Source of the DNA: Pedobacter sp. MC2016-24
Lineage (GTDB): Bacteria > Bacteroidota > Bacteroidia > Sphingobacteriales > Sphingobacteriaceae
Assembly (NCBI RefSeq): GCF_015223055.1
Contig: NZ_JADFBX010000006.1
Coordinates: forward strand, 248,001 to 312,000
Length of the DNA: 64,000 nucleotides
Direction: 5' to 3'
Shown: piece by piece, positions 32,450 through 41,038 of the stretch
Layout: each line of letters begins with the position of its first letter
Numbering within the stretch: the stretch's first letter is position 1
Made by a program: the position numbers and the translations under genes
The notes under the pieces: model-generated
Seen by the model: only the letters and a program-made list of their open reading frames with translations
Told to the model about the DNA's origin: nothing
Databases searched by the model: none

Positions 32450-34231
32450 ATGAATATTGAACAACATATCATTACTGCAACTGTAGCAGCAGTAAAACAG
32501 TTATATAATCAGGACTTACCTGAAAATCAAGTAAGTTTACAGGATACCAGGGCTGAATTTGAGGGGCAGATTACCATTGTGGTTTTTCCGGTTACACGCT
32601 TATCCAAGAAATCCCCTGAGGCAACGGCCAATGATCTTGGTACCTATTTACAAGAAAATATTGAAGAAATCACTGGTTTTAATGTCGTAAAGGGTTTTTT
32701 AAACCTAAGTATATCCAATGCTTACTGGGTAAATTTATTTAATACAGATATTTTAAGTCCCGATTTTGCAGCTGTAAAACCAAATGGGAAAAAGGTAATG
32801 GTGGAGTATTCCTCACCAAATACCAATAAACCCCTGCATCTTGGCCATGTGAGGAATAACCTGTTGGGCTATTCTGTTGCTGAACTTTTAAAGGCTAGTG
32901 GTTATGAAGTAACCAAGGTAAATCTGGTTAACGACAGGGGAATCCACATCTGTAAATCAATGCTGGCCTGGCAAAAATGGGGCAATGGGGAGACACCGGA
33001 AAGCTCAGGCATGAAAGGTGACCACCTGGTAGGTAAATATTATGTGGTTTTCGACAAGGAGTACAAGAAAGAAATTGAAGCTTTAAAACTGGGTGGTCAA
33101 ACCGAAGAAGAGGCTAAAAAGAATGCCCCGCTGATACAAGAAGCTCAAAAAATGCTGCAGGACTGGGAAGCTGGTGTACCTGAGGTGATTGAATTGTGGA
33201 CAATGATGAATGGCTGGGTATATGCAGGTTTTGAAGTCTCGTACAAGAACCTGGGCGTTGATTTTGATAAATACTATTATGAAAGCAATACCTATTTACT
33301 GGGCAAAGGAACGGTGGAAGAAGGTCTGGAAAAAGGAGTTTTCTTTAAAAAACCGGATGGTTCGGTTTGGATTGACCTGACCGGGGATGGTTTAGACCAG
33401 AAACTTGTTTTGCGTGCAGACGGGACTTCGGTATACATCACCCAGGATTTAGGTACTGCACAGATGAAATATGACGATTTCCACATGGATGAGTCCATCT
33501 ACGTGGTAGGTAATGAACAGGACTACCACTTCAAAGTATTGTTTTTGATTTTAGAGAAACTGGGTAAGAGTTGGGCTAAGGGCCTGCACCATTTGTCTTA
33601 CGGAATGGTTGATTTACCAAGTGGAAAAATGAAATCCCGTGAGGGGACTGTAGTGGATGCAGATGATCTGATTGCAGAGATGATCGAAACGGCAAAAGCA
33701 AAAACTGAAGCCTTAGGTAAGGTGAACGATTTTGATGAGGCAGAAAAGGATCAACTGTATTACAATATCGGTATGGGTGCTTTAAAGTACTTTTTGTTGA
33801 AGGTAGAGCCTAAAAAACGCTTGTTGTTTGATCCCGCTGAATCTATCGATTTTCAGGGAAATACAGGGCCTTTTATACAATATACGCATGCCAGGATTAA
33901 GTCTTTGTTGCTAAAAGCAGCATATGATTTCTCATTTAATGGTGTAGCCGATGCAGTGAATACGCCAACCGAACTGGATATGATCATGTTACTGTCTAAA
34001 TATCCTGCTGAGGTACAATTAGCTGCCAAAACGTTTAGCCCAGCCAGCCTGGCCAATTACATTTACGAAGTGGCTAAAATGTTCAATAAGTTCTATCATG
34101 AAACACCACCGATCATCAAAGAAGAAGACGAAGTGGCAAAAAAACACCGCTTGAATCTAAGTTATATTACAGCAGAAGTTTTAAAACGTGGAATGCTGAT
34201 TTTAGGCATTAACGTTCCGGAAAGAATGTAA
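32450..34231 (+). CDS. argS: Arginyl-tRNA synthetase
   Basis: Class I synthetase charging tRNA-Arg (EC 6.1.1.19). The 593-residue protein starts with the ArgRS-specific N-terminal additive domain. The HIGH motif appears as SSPNTNKPLHLGHVRNNLLG, the KMSKS equivalent as LPSGKMKSREGTVV, and the anticodon-binding DALR domain occupies the last 120 residues. The sequence TGPFIQYTHARIKSLL and the C-terminal GINVPERM are both characteristic. It is complete. With arginase just upstream and the decarboxylase divergent, arginine-using functions are grouped here. Confidence 0.97.
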   Translation: MNIEQHIITATVAAVKQLYNQDLPENQVSLQDTRAEFEGQITIVVFPVTRLSKKSPEATANDLGTYLQENIEEITGFNVVKGFLNLSISNAYWVNLFNTDILSPDFAAVKPNGKKVMVEYSSPNTNKPLHLGHVRNNLLGYSVAELLKASGYEVTKVNLVNDRGIHICKSMLAWQKWGNGETPESSGMKGDHLVGKYYVVFDKEYKKEIEALKLGGQTEEEAKKNAPLIQEAQKMLQDWEAGVPEVIELWTMMNGWVYAGFEVSYKNLGVDFDKYYYESNTYLLGKGTVEEGLEKGVFFKKPDGSVWIDLTGDGLDQKLVLRADGTSVYITQDLGTAQMKYDDFHMDESIYVVGNEQDYHFKVLFLILEKLGKSWAKGLHHLSYGMVDLPSGKMKSREGTVVDADDLIAEMIETAKAKTEALGKVNDFDEAEKDQLYYNIGMGALKYFLLKVEPKKRLLFDPAESIDFQGNTGPFIQYTHARIKSLLLKAAYDFSFNGVADAVNTPTELDMIMLLSKYPAEVQLAAKTFSPASLANYIYEVAKMFNKFYHETPPIIKEEDEVAKKHRLNLSYITAEVLKRGMLILGINVPERM

Positions 34232-34238
34232 TTTTCAG

Positions 34239-34270
34239 GTGCATCAAGATATCGAGATATCTTGATGCAC
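34239..34270 (+). terminator. Long perfect hairpin after argS
   Basis: Arms 34239-34253 and 34256-34270 are perfectly complementary over 15 bp. It lies 7 bp after the argS stop. The following sequence has only short T groups, so termination is probable but not certain; it faces a convergent lipoprotein gene. Confidence 0.6.
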
Positions 34271-34316
34271 TCATGTTTGTGAAAAAGTTTTATCATATAT
34301 CTGCTTTTGCAGCGTT

Positions 34317-35369
34317 TCATTTGATATCAATTGGAACCTTAATCGTTTTCTTTAGGGTTTTAGCCTTGTTTGGCGCGTAAAAAAAGACCTTTCCAATTTT
34401 GCAGTTGTCTGATTTGTAAATCCAAACGGTATTTTCATCCCTTGGTTTTCTGTCCTTATCGAGGCCGAGCGCCTTGTATTTCTTAACGAAATTTTCGTAG
34501 GATAAGCCCTGATTTTCTCTAAACATTTTGTAAAGGCTTTCTGGTATTCCTATTCCGCTACTGTAGGCATTGTTGCAGTTGTCGAAATAAATATTGAAAT
34601 CCGGACTGGAACCCGATGTGAGTACAAAATGCAGTGTGTTTTGATCCAATTCCAGAATTTCAATTTTTTGACCGTTAATTTTTACGGTAGTTCCAACATC
34701 AGAATGGTCAATTTCTTTATGATCAAACTGAACAGGGATCTCGATCTCGATTTCAATAAAGCCCTTTAAGGTTAAATATTCGTTACTCAGGCCCAGGGTT
34801 TGAAAACCAAAATGTCCGTACATTTTTCCATCAAATTCCTCGAGTCCACCCTGTGTTGTACCCAAAAATTCGTTAGTGATGTCTACTTTTTCGTTTTTTT
34901 CATTGAAAAGCTGAGCGCCGATCACCTTTCCTTTGATGTCATCAAGAAGCGATTTTTTGTTTTTCAATAGGCCTTTTTCTTTGTATTGCTGCTCCTCAGC
35001 AGGAGAGCTTTTGATTCTTGAAATCAAGAGTATACTACTTGCTGCTTCCTTATTTACATCAGCAGCAGCATCTTTAGCGGCTTGAATGTTTTGTTCAATT
35101 TGTGTCAGGATACTTTCTGCTTCTGTATCCGAAGCATCCGTGTCCCATGGATATTTAATGTCTTTCTGTTTAATGGGCACGATTACTTTGCTGTTCTTGG
35201 TTGTGGCATCTTTATAGGCCAGGTAATCCGGGAGCAAGGGCGATTTTTGAAAATCTTCATCAGGATGATGTTGCGGTAATTCGTCAACCAGTTCCGGAAA
35301 TCTCTTGCCTGGGCTGCAAGACAATAAGGTCAGCATGATGATGTGGATTAGTAACCATTGTTTCTTCAT
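34317..35369 (-). CDS. Lipoprotein of unknown function
   Basis: I do not recognise this 350-residue protein. It has a lipoprotein signal (MKKQWLLIHIIMLTLLSC, cysteine at residue 18). A helical, lysine- and aspartate-rich region near residues 80-145 (ESILTQIEQNIQAAKDAAAD) may be a coiled coil. The second half looks beta-rich (GFIEIEIEIPVQF) and contains a conserved-looking pair of cysteines in YFDNCNNAYSS and YKSDNCKIGKVFFY. It stands alone, between argS and an HxlR regulator 24 bp downstream of that gene's stop. Whether it shares a transcript with the regulator is unclear. Confidence 0.8.
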   Translation of the reverse strand: MKKQWLLIHIIMLTLLSCSPGKRFPELVDELPQHHPDEDFQKSPLLPDYLAYKDATTKNSKVIVPIKQKDIKYPWDTDASDTEAESILTQIEQNIQAAKDAAADVNKEAASSILLISRIKSSPAEEQQYKEKGLLKNKKSLLDDIKGKVIGAQLFNEKNEKVDITNEFLGTTQGGLEEFDGKMYGHFGFQTLGLSNEYLTLKGFIEIEIEIPVQFDHKEIDHSDVGTTVKINGQKIEILELDQNTLHFVLTSGSSPDFNIYFDNCNNAYSSGIGIPESLYKMFRENQGLSYENFVKKYKALGLDKDRKPRDENTVWIYKSDNCKIGKVFFYAPNKAKTLKKTIKVPIDIK

Positions 35370-35393
35370 AGGGTGTAGGATTAGGTACCGTTT

Positions 35394-35777
35394 TTATTTG
35401 ATTTCTTTCTGGGACTTTTCAGTGTTGATATCTCGGTGCTTAGCACCCCATTCATTCAGTTTATTCCATATGGGGATCAGTTCGATTCCGATTTCCGTTA
35501 ATTCATATTCTACTTTTGGGGGAACTGAAGAATATACCGTTCTGGAAATGATGCCCTGACTTTCCAGTTCCTTAAGCTGTAGACTCAAAATTCGCTCCGT
35601 AATTTTTGGCATGGTATTCTTCAATTCGGTGAAACGCATTTTTCCGGCTTCCAGTTCGCGTAAGATCAATACCTTCCATCTGCCGCCCAGTATTCCTATG
35701 GCGTATACGATGTTAGAGCATTCACTGATGATTTTATGATTGATGCTATTGGTTGAATTTTCTTTGCGCGTGGCCAT
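35394..35777 (-). CDS. HxlR-family transcriptional regulator
   Basis: A 127-residue winged-helix protein. The family signature runs from YAIGILGGRWKVLILREL through MRFTELKNTMPKITERILS and LKELESQGIISR to YELTEIGIELIPI. A cysteine near residue 20 (SECSNIVYA) is at the position where redox-sensing HxlR proteins such as YodB and HypR carry their reactive cysteine. It is divergent from an MFS exporter, with 91 bp between starts, so it probably controls that gene in response to electrophiles or a drug; this is inference from layout. Confidence 0.93.
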   Translation of the reverse strand: MATRKENSTNSINHKIISECSNIVYAIGILGGRWKVLILRELEAGKMRFTELKNTMPKITERILSLQLKELESQGIISRTVYSSVPPKVEYELTEIGIELIPIWNKLNEWGAKHRDINTEKSQKEIK

Positions 35778-35841
35778 GACTTACATTTTTGTTAGTTCCC
35801 TACAACGGGTTGTGTTCCCGGTAAATTTATAGCTTAAGATC

Positions 35842-35849
35842 TATTTTTG
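35842..35849 (+). promoter_or_regulatory. Candidate -7 element (TATTTTTG) for the MFS gene
   Basis: A TAnnTTTG match lies 19 bp before the transporter ATG in the divergent spacer with the HxlR gene. A good -33 element was not found. Confidence 0.4.
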
Positions 35850-35868
35850 CCCTAAATAAAAAACAATA

Positions 35869-37041
35869 ATGAAGAAAATTGCATACGTAGGATGTTTAGG
35901 GCTTATCGGTATCATTACTACAGAATTTGGTGTAATCGGTATTTTGCCTCAGATTGCCGAACATTATCAGATCTCTATCGATAAGGCGGGAATTTTACTT
36001 AGTGCCTTTGCATTGGTCATTGCACTGACCGGACCTTTTATGACGCTGTTTACTTCTGGTTTCGACCGTAAAAAGATCATGATGCTCAGTATTGCTATAT
36101 TTTTGCTGACCGGAACAGTATCTGCGCTGGCACCACCGTTTTGGTTATTGGTATTGGTACGGATGCTGCCTGCATTTTTACAGCCTGTATTTATTTCCAA
36201 CGCGATTGCCGCAGCTACCGTGGGGGCCAACAAAAGGCAGGAGTACAGGCTGGCTGGCATTGTAGTGGGCGGGATTGCGATAGCGATGGTCACTACTGTG
36301 CCTTTAGCAACGTATATGGCCGGTATATTTACCTGGCGGACCTCTTTTCTGGTTCAGGCAGGTGTAACAGCCATAGCTTTGGCCGGTATTTATAAGATTT
36401 TGCCGGCGATGCGTCCTCAAGCGAAGAAATCGTACGGCGCACAGCTTAAAATTTTGAGTAACCGACGATTTTTGATCAGTTCAATCATGAACTTTTTTAT
36501 GATTGCTGCCTGGTTTTCCACCTATAGTTATTTTGCGGATTATCTGGGTAAAGTAAAGCGCATGGATACAGAGACCATCAGCTATATGATGTTTCTTTTC
36601 GGGATAACAGGGGTATTTTCGAATTGGCTGGCTGGAAAAATGATGAGCAGGAATATGCCGCTGACGATCACTTTATTTCTAAGTGGTACATTGGTGATTC
36701 CTGTACTGTTGTATTACTCTGGTGCAAATACATTTTCTAACATGTGCGTGATTGCCTTATGGGGCTTTTTATATGCACCTTGCTTTTTGAGTGGTTTTGC
36801 TTACATGACGTCTGCAGCACCACATGCACCTGAATTTGCCAATAGCCTCGCCATTTCATTTGGAAATCTGGGTGTAACTGTAGGTACGGTAGTGAGTGGT
36901 TGGTTCATTGCCTCAGGAGGTGTTGTTCAAAGTCCATGGGTAGGTATGGGCTTTGGTATTTTGGCAATTGGTATGATTGGCTGGAGGTCAGTTTTAGATG
37001 CTAAACCTGACCTAAGCTGTTCTGCAGAAAGTTGTTCCTGA
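35869..37041 (+). CDS. MFS exporter (DHA1 family)
   Basis: A 390-residue inner-membrane protein with about twelve hydrophobic segments. The first helices, TTEFGVIGILPQIAEHY and the loop FTSGFDRKKIMML (motif A position, weakly conserved), match the AraJ/YdhP/PbuE-like drug:proton antiporter group, usually 380-400 residues. Substrates of this group include purine nucleosides, arabinose-like sugars and drugs, so none can be named. The HxlR regulator next to it suggests inducible export of a toxic compound. The C-terminal tail ends in CSAESCS, with two cysteines. Confidence 0.9.
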   Translation: MKKIAYVGCLGLIGIITTEFGVIGILPQIAEHYQISIDKAGILLSAFALVIALTGPFMTLFTSGFDRKKIMMLSIAIFLLTGTVSALAPPFWLLVLVRMLPAFLQPVFISNAIAAATVGANKRQEYRLAGIVVGGIAIAMVTTVPLATYMAGIFTWRTSFLVQAGVTAIALAGIYKILPAMRPQAKKSYGAQLKILSNRRFLISSIMNFFMIAAWFSTYSYFADYLGKVKRMDTETISYMMFLFGITGVFSNWLAGKMMSRNMPLTITLFLSGTLVIPVLLYYSGANTFSNMCVIALWGFLYAPCFLSGFAYMTSAAPHAPEFANSLAISFGNLGVTVGTVVSGWFIASGGVVQSPWVGMGFGILAIGMIGWRSVLDAKPDLSCSAESCS

Positions 37042-37061
37042 TCGATTTGAAATTTCTGGAT

Positions 37062-37250
37062 TTAACCAGTTATTTTAATTTCATGAGTGAGATGTCGTTG
37101 TTCATGAATATTGGTATTTGCCACTTCCGTGTTATTCCAGTTCCAATCTTCGCGAAAGTCTTCATCAGCATGAAAATAATAGGCCGGCTTACTAAATAAT
37201 TTGGTTTTACCTGCTGAAGGTCGCTGGGTTGTTTTATTTTTTGTTTTCAT
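37062..37250 (-). CDS. Small hydrophilic protein, hypothetical
   Basis: A 62-residue frame (ATG at 37250; another ATG two codons upstream). It starts basic (MKTKNKTTQRPSAGKTK) and becomes acidic and aromatic (YYFHADEDFREDWNWNN). No membrane segment, no known domain. It fills most of the space between the MFS gene and the CoiA-like gene. Composition looks coding rather than random, but support is limited to this. Confidence 0.45.
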   Translation of the reverse strand: MKTKNKTTQRPSAGKTKLFSKPAYYFHADEDFREDWNWNNTEVANTNIHEQRHLTHEIKITG

Positions 37251-37326
37251 AATCAATAGTTTAGGGATGAATAATTACTTAACATTCTCATCATTAAAAA
37301 GTTTTTATTTTTAAAACTTTGGACAT

Positions 37327-37346
37327 CAGTACAATTTTTTGTACTG
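37327..37346. promoter_or_regulatory. 20-bp palindrome with GTAC half-sites
   Basis: CAGTACAA at 37327-37334 and TTGTACTG at 37339-37346 are perfect inverted copies around a T4 centre. A third, partial copy of the half-site (TGTGTACTAA) overlaps the CoiA-gene promoter near 37381. It could be an operator, or a short terminator in the minus direction. Confidence 0.45.
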
Positions 37347-37378
37347 TTAAGGCATAATTTTAGATTTTTATGAAATTT

Positions 37379-37409
37379 TTTGTGTACTAATAATTTTAGT
37401 ATATTTTTG
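37379..37409 (+). promoter_or_regulatory. Promoter of the CoiA-like gene
   Basis: TTTG at 37379-37382 and TATTTTTG at 37402-37409 are spaced by 19 bp, an almost ideal Bacteroidota housekeeping promoter. Transcription would start near 37415, some 20 bp before the ATG at 37437. Confidence 0.65.
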
Positions 37410-37436
37410 TGTTGCCTGAACATCGAATACAGCCAC

Positions 37437-38084
37437 ATGAACTTAAATCAAGAACCAGGTTCCATTGTACCGAATAACTTAAGGAGATTTTATTCCGGAG
37501 AAAGCCCCTGGCACCGCAATTGGAAAAAAGCGTTTCCTGAATCTTTTCGTGAAGTGAGTTTTGTAGACGAACAGCGGGGTGATTTACACCGTGCAGACGT
37601 ACATACTCCATGTGGTACCACACTGGAGTTCCAGAATTCCCCGATTTGCTTGTCCGAACTGGAAAGCCGGGAAGCATTTTACCCCAAACTGGTTTGGGTA
37701 TTGAATGGTAAAAAGTTTAAGGGATTCAGGATTTTGAAGCATTTACCTGATGTGGATGATCCCAGACTGGGAGATTACGAGTTTTGCCACAGCGATCATT
37801 TGTCGATGATCAGGAAAACAGATTTGTTGCAGGGTAGAACCAAGGTATTAAATTTTTATCACCCGGAGTTGCGTACTGTTGAATTGACTTCGCATTACTA
37901 TTCTTTTTGCTGGAAGCAGCCACATCGGGTCTGGTATCAGGCAAAGGCCCCCATTATTGTGGATCTGGGTGGCCATTTTTTGTACCAGATGAAACAGCGG
38001 CCACAGCTATCAGGCAGCTATCCTTACCTGCACATGATGACGAGAAAATCTTTTGTTGAACAGTTTTTAAATAAGGAAATATAA
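37437..38084 (+). CDS. CoiA-like competence-family nuclease domain protein
   Basis: A 215-residue protein with the core of the CoiA family, a restriction-endonuclease-like fold. The putative active site is HRADVHTPCGTTLEFQNSPI, with aspartate, glutamate and glutamine in the usual order, followed by YPKLVWVLN. CoiA of Gram-positive bacteria promotes recombination during natural transformation; here only the nuclease core is present, without the zinc-finger part. The frame is open to 37380, but the promoter at 37379-37409 excludes that start. An MmcQ/YjbR DNA-binding gene follows after 14 bp, probably co-transcribed. Confidence 0.78.
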   Translation: MNLNQEPGSIVPNNLRRFYSGESPWHRNWKKAFPESFREVSFVDEQRGDLHRADVHTPCGTTLEFQNSPICLSELESREAFYPKLVWVLNGKKFKGFRILKHLPDVDDPRLGDYEFCHSDHLSMIRKTDLLQGRTKVLNFYHPELRTVELTSHYYSFCWKQPHRVWYQAKAPIIVDLGGHFLYQMKQRPQLSGSYPYLHMMTRKSFVEQFLNKEI

Positions 38085-38098
38085 TAGCAATTTATAAC

Positions 38099-38452
38099 AT
38101 GAATATAGAAGAATTAAGAACCTACTGTCTGCAAAAAAAATACGCCACAGAAGGGTTTCCCTTTGGAGAGGATACACTTGTTTTTAAGGTGGGAGAGAAG
38201 GTCTTCTTATTGGTCAGTCTGACGACCGGAAACCGATTTAATGTTAAGTGTGATCCGGAGCGTGCCGTTGAACTTCGGGAACAATATGATGAAATTATTC
38301 CTGGGTATCACATGAATAAGAAGCATTGGAATACGGTATTTATGGATGGACGCCTGACTTTTAAACAGTTAACCGAATTGATTGATCATTCTTATGATTT
38401 GGTTTTTAGTAGTTTACCGAAGAAACTTCAAACTGAAATTCTGAACGGCTAA
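38099..38452 (+). CDS. MmcQ/YjbR family protein
   Basis: A 117-residue protein of the MmcQ/YjbR (CyaY-like fold) family: MNIEELRTYCLQKKYATEGFPFGEDTLVFKVGEKVFLL is typical at the start (quoted in two parts: EELRTYCLQKK and FPFGEDTLVFKVGEK). NVKCDPERAVELREQYD and GYHMNKKHWNTV complete the signature. The family is said to bind DNA, from YjbR structural work, but its cellular job is unknown. It follows the CoiA-like gene by 14 bp. Confidence 0.9.
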   Translation: MNIEELRTYCLQKKYATEGFPFGEDTLVFKVGEKVFLLVSLTTGNRFNVKCDPERAVELREQYDEIIPGYHMNKKHWNTVFMDGRLTFKQLTELIDHSYDLVFSSLPKKLQTEILNG

Positions 38453-38593
38453 CCCAATCTTTGTATACGCTTCAGATATTTGGCAAACTTGCATTTTTAG
38501 GTCATTTTGTGCAAATAAAGCAGAACTATTTAGCTAAATCATTTATCTTTCGCTCAAGTCCTAAAAATTCCGGACCCATCGACAGTAATAGCT

Positions 38594-39019
38594 ATGAGCG
38601 TAAATTTAAATCATACCCAGGAAGAAACGAAGCATCATGATGGCCCATTGAAGGTGCTGGTTGTAGAGAATGACCCGGATATCAGGGATATTCTTCAGTT
38701 GTTGTTTACAGATGAAGGATACGAATTCAAGATCTATGAAGATGTAGAAGAAATTATTCCTTGCTTAACCGAATTTAAAGCGGATGTAGTTTTACTGGAT
38801 TATATGCTGTCTGCAGTTAACGGCGGGGAACTTTGTGGTCAGGTTAAAAGACATCCGGATTTCTGTAAAATACCGGTAATCCTGTACTCTGCTTTTCCTA
38901 AAGTATTTCTTTCTTTGGGGGATTACGGGTGTGATCTTTTCATTCCAAAACCTTTCGACCTCAACGAACTGTCAGCTCATATAGAAAGATTAGGTGCCCG
39001 TAAATTTGAGCAGGCTTAA
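38594..39019 (+). CDS. Single-domain response regulator
   Basis: A 141-residue receiver domain with a hydrophilic N-terminal extension of about 18 residues. The acidic pair is in VLVVENDPDI (E-N-D form), the phosphoacceptor in VVLLDYMLSAVNGGEL, serine in place of threonine in ILYSAF and lysine in FIPKPF. No output domain and no kinase gene nearby, so the partner is unknown. It has its own transcription unit between the MmcQ gene and efp. Confidence 0.9.
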   Translation: MSVNLNHTQEETKHHDGPLKVLVVENDPDIRDILQLLFTDEGYEFKIYEDVEEIIPCLTEFKADVVLLDYMLSAVNGGELCGQVKRHPDFCKIPVILYSAFPKVFLSLGDYGCDLFIPKPFDLNELSAHIERLGARKFEQA

Positions 39020-39093
39020 CCTGTTTTTCAATGATCTATTGAGCCTGACTGCTTTGTGATATCTTTTCAAGACTGCAATACGATTTGCTTAAT

Positions 39094-39126
39094 TTTGAAA
39101 ACCTAAGAAAAAAGCGTTTATATTTG
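39094..39126 (+). promoter_or_regulatory. Promoter of efp
   Basis: TTTG at 39094-39097 and TATATTTG at 39119-39126 are spaced by 21 bp. The expected transcript starts about 25 bp before the efp ATG. Confidence 0.65.
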
Positions 39127-39155
39127 GGCTCAAAATTTACAATTATACAAGATAT

Positions 39156-39716
39156 ATGGCAAAGGCATCTGAAATTAAGGTCGGAAATATTTTACGTTTC
39201 AATGGAGAACTGGTAACAGTAATCGAGATTTTACACCGTACACCTGGTAAAGGTGGTGCGTTTTATTTGGGCAAATTTCGTAACATCAGAACAGGCAAAA
39301 TTGTTGAAGCGCGTTTGGGAACTGACGAGCAGGTTGAGATTTGCCGTGTAGAGACCAATGATTATCAATATTTGTACGAAGAAGGTGATTATTTTGTGGT
39401 AATGGATAACGTAAGCTTCGAGCAGTTTAATGTACCAAAAGCATTATTTGGTGCTTCAGCTAAATTTATAAAAGAAGGTATGGATGTTATTGTTTCTTTT
39501 GAAAGTGAAGAACCAATTATCGCTCAGGCACCTAATTTTGTGGAACTGATGGTTACATATGCTGAGCCGGCAGTAAAAGGTGATACCTCTTCAGGTGCAC
39601 TTAAAACGATCAATACAGAAAATGGCGTAGAGTTGAAAGTGCCTTTATTTGTTAACGAAGGTGATAAAATTAAGGTTGATACCCGTACCGGAGAATATGT
39701 TGAACGTGTGAAATAA
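39156..39716 (+). CDS. efp: Translation elongation factor P
   Basis: EF-P rescues ribosomes stalled at polyproline stretches. The 186-residue protein has the three beta-barrel domains of the family: KOW-like N-terminal (AKASEIKVGNILRF), central OB and C-terminal OB, the last with the signature PNFVELMVTYAEPAVKGDT. The tip of domain I reads HRTPGKGGAFYLGKFR, with lysine at the position modified in many bacteria (EpmA route); the GKGGA form is common in Bacteroidota. It is a single-gene unit with a clear promoter and terminator. Confidence 0.97.
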   Translation: MAKASEIKVGNILRFNGELVTVIEILHRTPGKGGAFYLGKFRNIRTGKIVEARLGTDEQVEICRVETNDYQYLYEEGDYFVVMDNVSFEQFNVPKALFGASAKFIKEGMDVIVSFESEEPIIAQAPNFVELMVTYAEPAVKGDTSSGALKTINTENGVELKVPLFVNEGDKIKVDTRTGEYVERVK

Positions 39717-39736
39717 AATTTTATCAGCAATGAGAT

Positions 39737-39770
39737 AGCGGCTTCGAGTAATCTGAGCCGCTTTTTGTTT
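39737..39770 (+). terminator. Terminator after efp
   Basis: AGCGGCT at 39737-39743 pairs with AGCCGCT at 39756-39762 and is followed by a T-rich tract, 20 bp after the stop. Confidence 0.75.
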
Positions 39771-39849
39771 TTAAGCACAATTGTATTCTCAATAAGGTAA
39801 TCGCCTTATTTCTTTGTTTCTTTTTTACCTTTAGCTAACTCATATATAT

Positions 39850-40974
39850 ATGTATAAAATTTATAGTTTAATTTTGGTAGTGATGTGTAGCTTGTCTCAT
39901 GCGCAGGCCATGTTGCAAGAGGATGGCAAATCAAGTGGAAATACCTGCGATGGCCCTTACGTTTTTTATAAAGGAGACAGTATTGTTGTTAAACAGATTG
40001 AAGTTAGAAACGGACAGGCGGTAGTGGTTACGAATAGTTATCCGGCCAGTGACCGCGCTAAGATCCAATTGAATATCCGTTTTTCCGATCACCCGGAAAA
40101 AGATTTTAAAGTCCGCTTACAACCAGAACTAAAAAATGAACCTTGTATATGGCCACAACCCGACAAGCTGCTGGCCATTTCTGATATCGAAGGGGAGTTT
40201 GGTGCTTTACGCGATTTGTTATTGGCCAATAAAATCATTGATAAGGATTACAAATGGTTATATGGAAAAGGTCATGTGGTGCTTTGCGGCGATTTATTTG
40301 ACCGCGGAAAGGATGTGCCTGCAACGATTTGGCTTTTGTATAAGCTGGAGCAGGAGGCAAAACTTAATGGCGGTTACTTTCACATTGTACTGGGTAACCA
40401 CGATATTATGAATTTAAGTGGGGATTTACGATACCTGCAACCTAAATATAAAGAAAATGCAGCTTTACTTGGCAGGGACTATATGGAACTGTACAATAAA
40501 GAAACTGAATTGGGACGTTGGCTGCGTACCAAAAACCTGATCGAAAAAATAGGGGAGAACCTGTGTTTACATGGTGGCGTTTCTCCAGAAATTAATGCTG
40601 CGGGCTTGTCTCTGGCAGAGATCAATACCCAATGCCGTCCATTTTATGACCGTGGTAGGAAAGCCGATTTACCAGATAACGAGCTCATCAAAATGTTTTT
40701 TTCTGGTAAAACTTCCTTGTTCTGGTTTAGAGGCTATTTCAATGAACCGGTTGTAGATGAAAAGGTGGTTGATGAAACCCTGTCTAAGTACCAGGTAAAA
40801 CGAATTATTGTAGGTCATACCATTACCAATCATAACATTGGTTTTTATTATCACGGCAAGGTTTTAGGTGTGGATGTAGATCACCACGAAGGAAAGCATG
40901 AAGCTGCGCGTTATGAAAACGGGAAATGGTATAAAGTAAATTTGACTGGGAAATTAAACGAAATGACCTGGTAA
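39850..40974 (+). CDS. Exported calcineurin-like metallophosphatase (PPP-type)
   Basis: A 374-residue phosphatase with an N-terminal signal peptide (cleavage probably after the residues SHAQA, about 20). Metal-binding motifs appear in order: AISDIEGEFGALRDLL (GDxHG position, here D-I-E-G), CGDLFDRGKDVP, LGNHDIMN, LHGGVSP and VGHTITNHN. This layout is like bacterial PPP enzymes of the Shewanella-like phosphatase group. Substrates in the periplasm are unknown. A glutamate replaces the histidine usual in the first motif. It is a single unit, before the ECF sigma gene. Confidence 0.87.
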   Translation: MYKIYSLILVVMCSLSHAQAMLQEDGKSSGNTCDGPYVFYKGDSIVVKQIEVRNGQAVVVTNSYPASDRAKIQLNIRFSDHPEKDFKVRLQPELKNEPCIWPQPDKLLAISDIEGEFGALRDLLLANKIIDKDYKWLYGKGHVVLCGDLFDRGKDVPATIWLLYKLEQEAKLNGGYFHIVLGNHDIMNLSGDLRYLQPKYKENAALLGRDYMELYNKETELGRWLRTKNLIEKIGENLCLHGGVSPEINAAGLSLAEINTQCRPFYDRGRKADLPDNELIKMFFSGKTSLFWFRGYFNEPVVDEKVVDETLSKYQVKRIIVGHTITNHNIGFYYHGKVLGVDVDHHEGKHEAARYENGKWYKVNLTGKLNEMTW

Positions 40975-40994
40975 AATTCTTGATTACTTTTATT

Positions 40995-41014
40995 TTACAG
41001 TGCGTTTACTGTAA
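40995..41014. repeat. Inverted repeat before the ECF sigma gene
   Basis: TTACAGT at 40995-41001 and ACTGTAA at 41008-41014 form a perfect 7-bp inverted repeat. It sits 24 bp before the sigma-factor ATG and could be an operator or the end of the phosphatase transcript. Confidence 0.35.
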
Positions 41015-41038
41015 TAAATATAGTAATATTGGAATATA

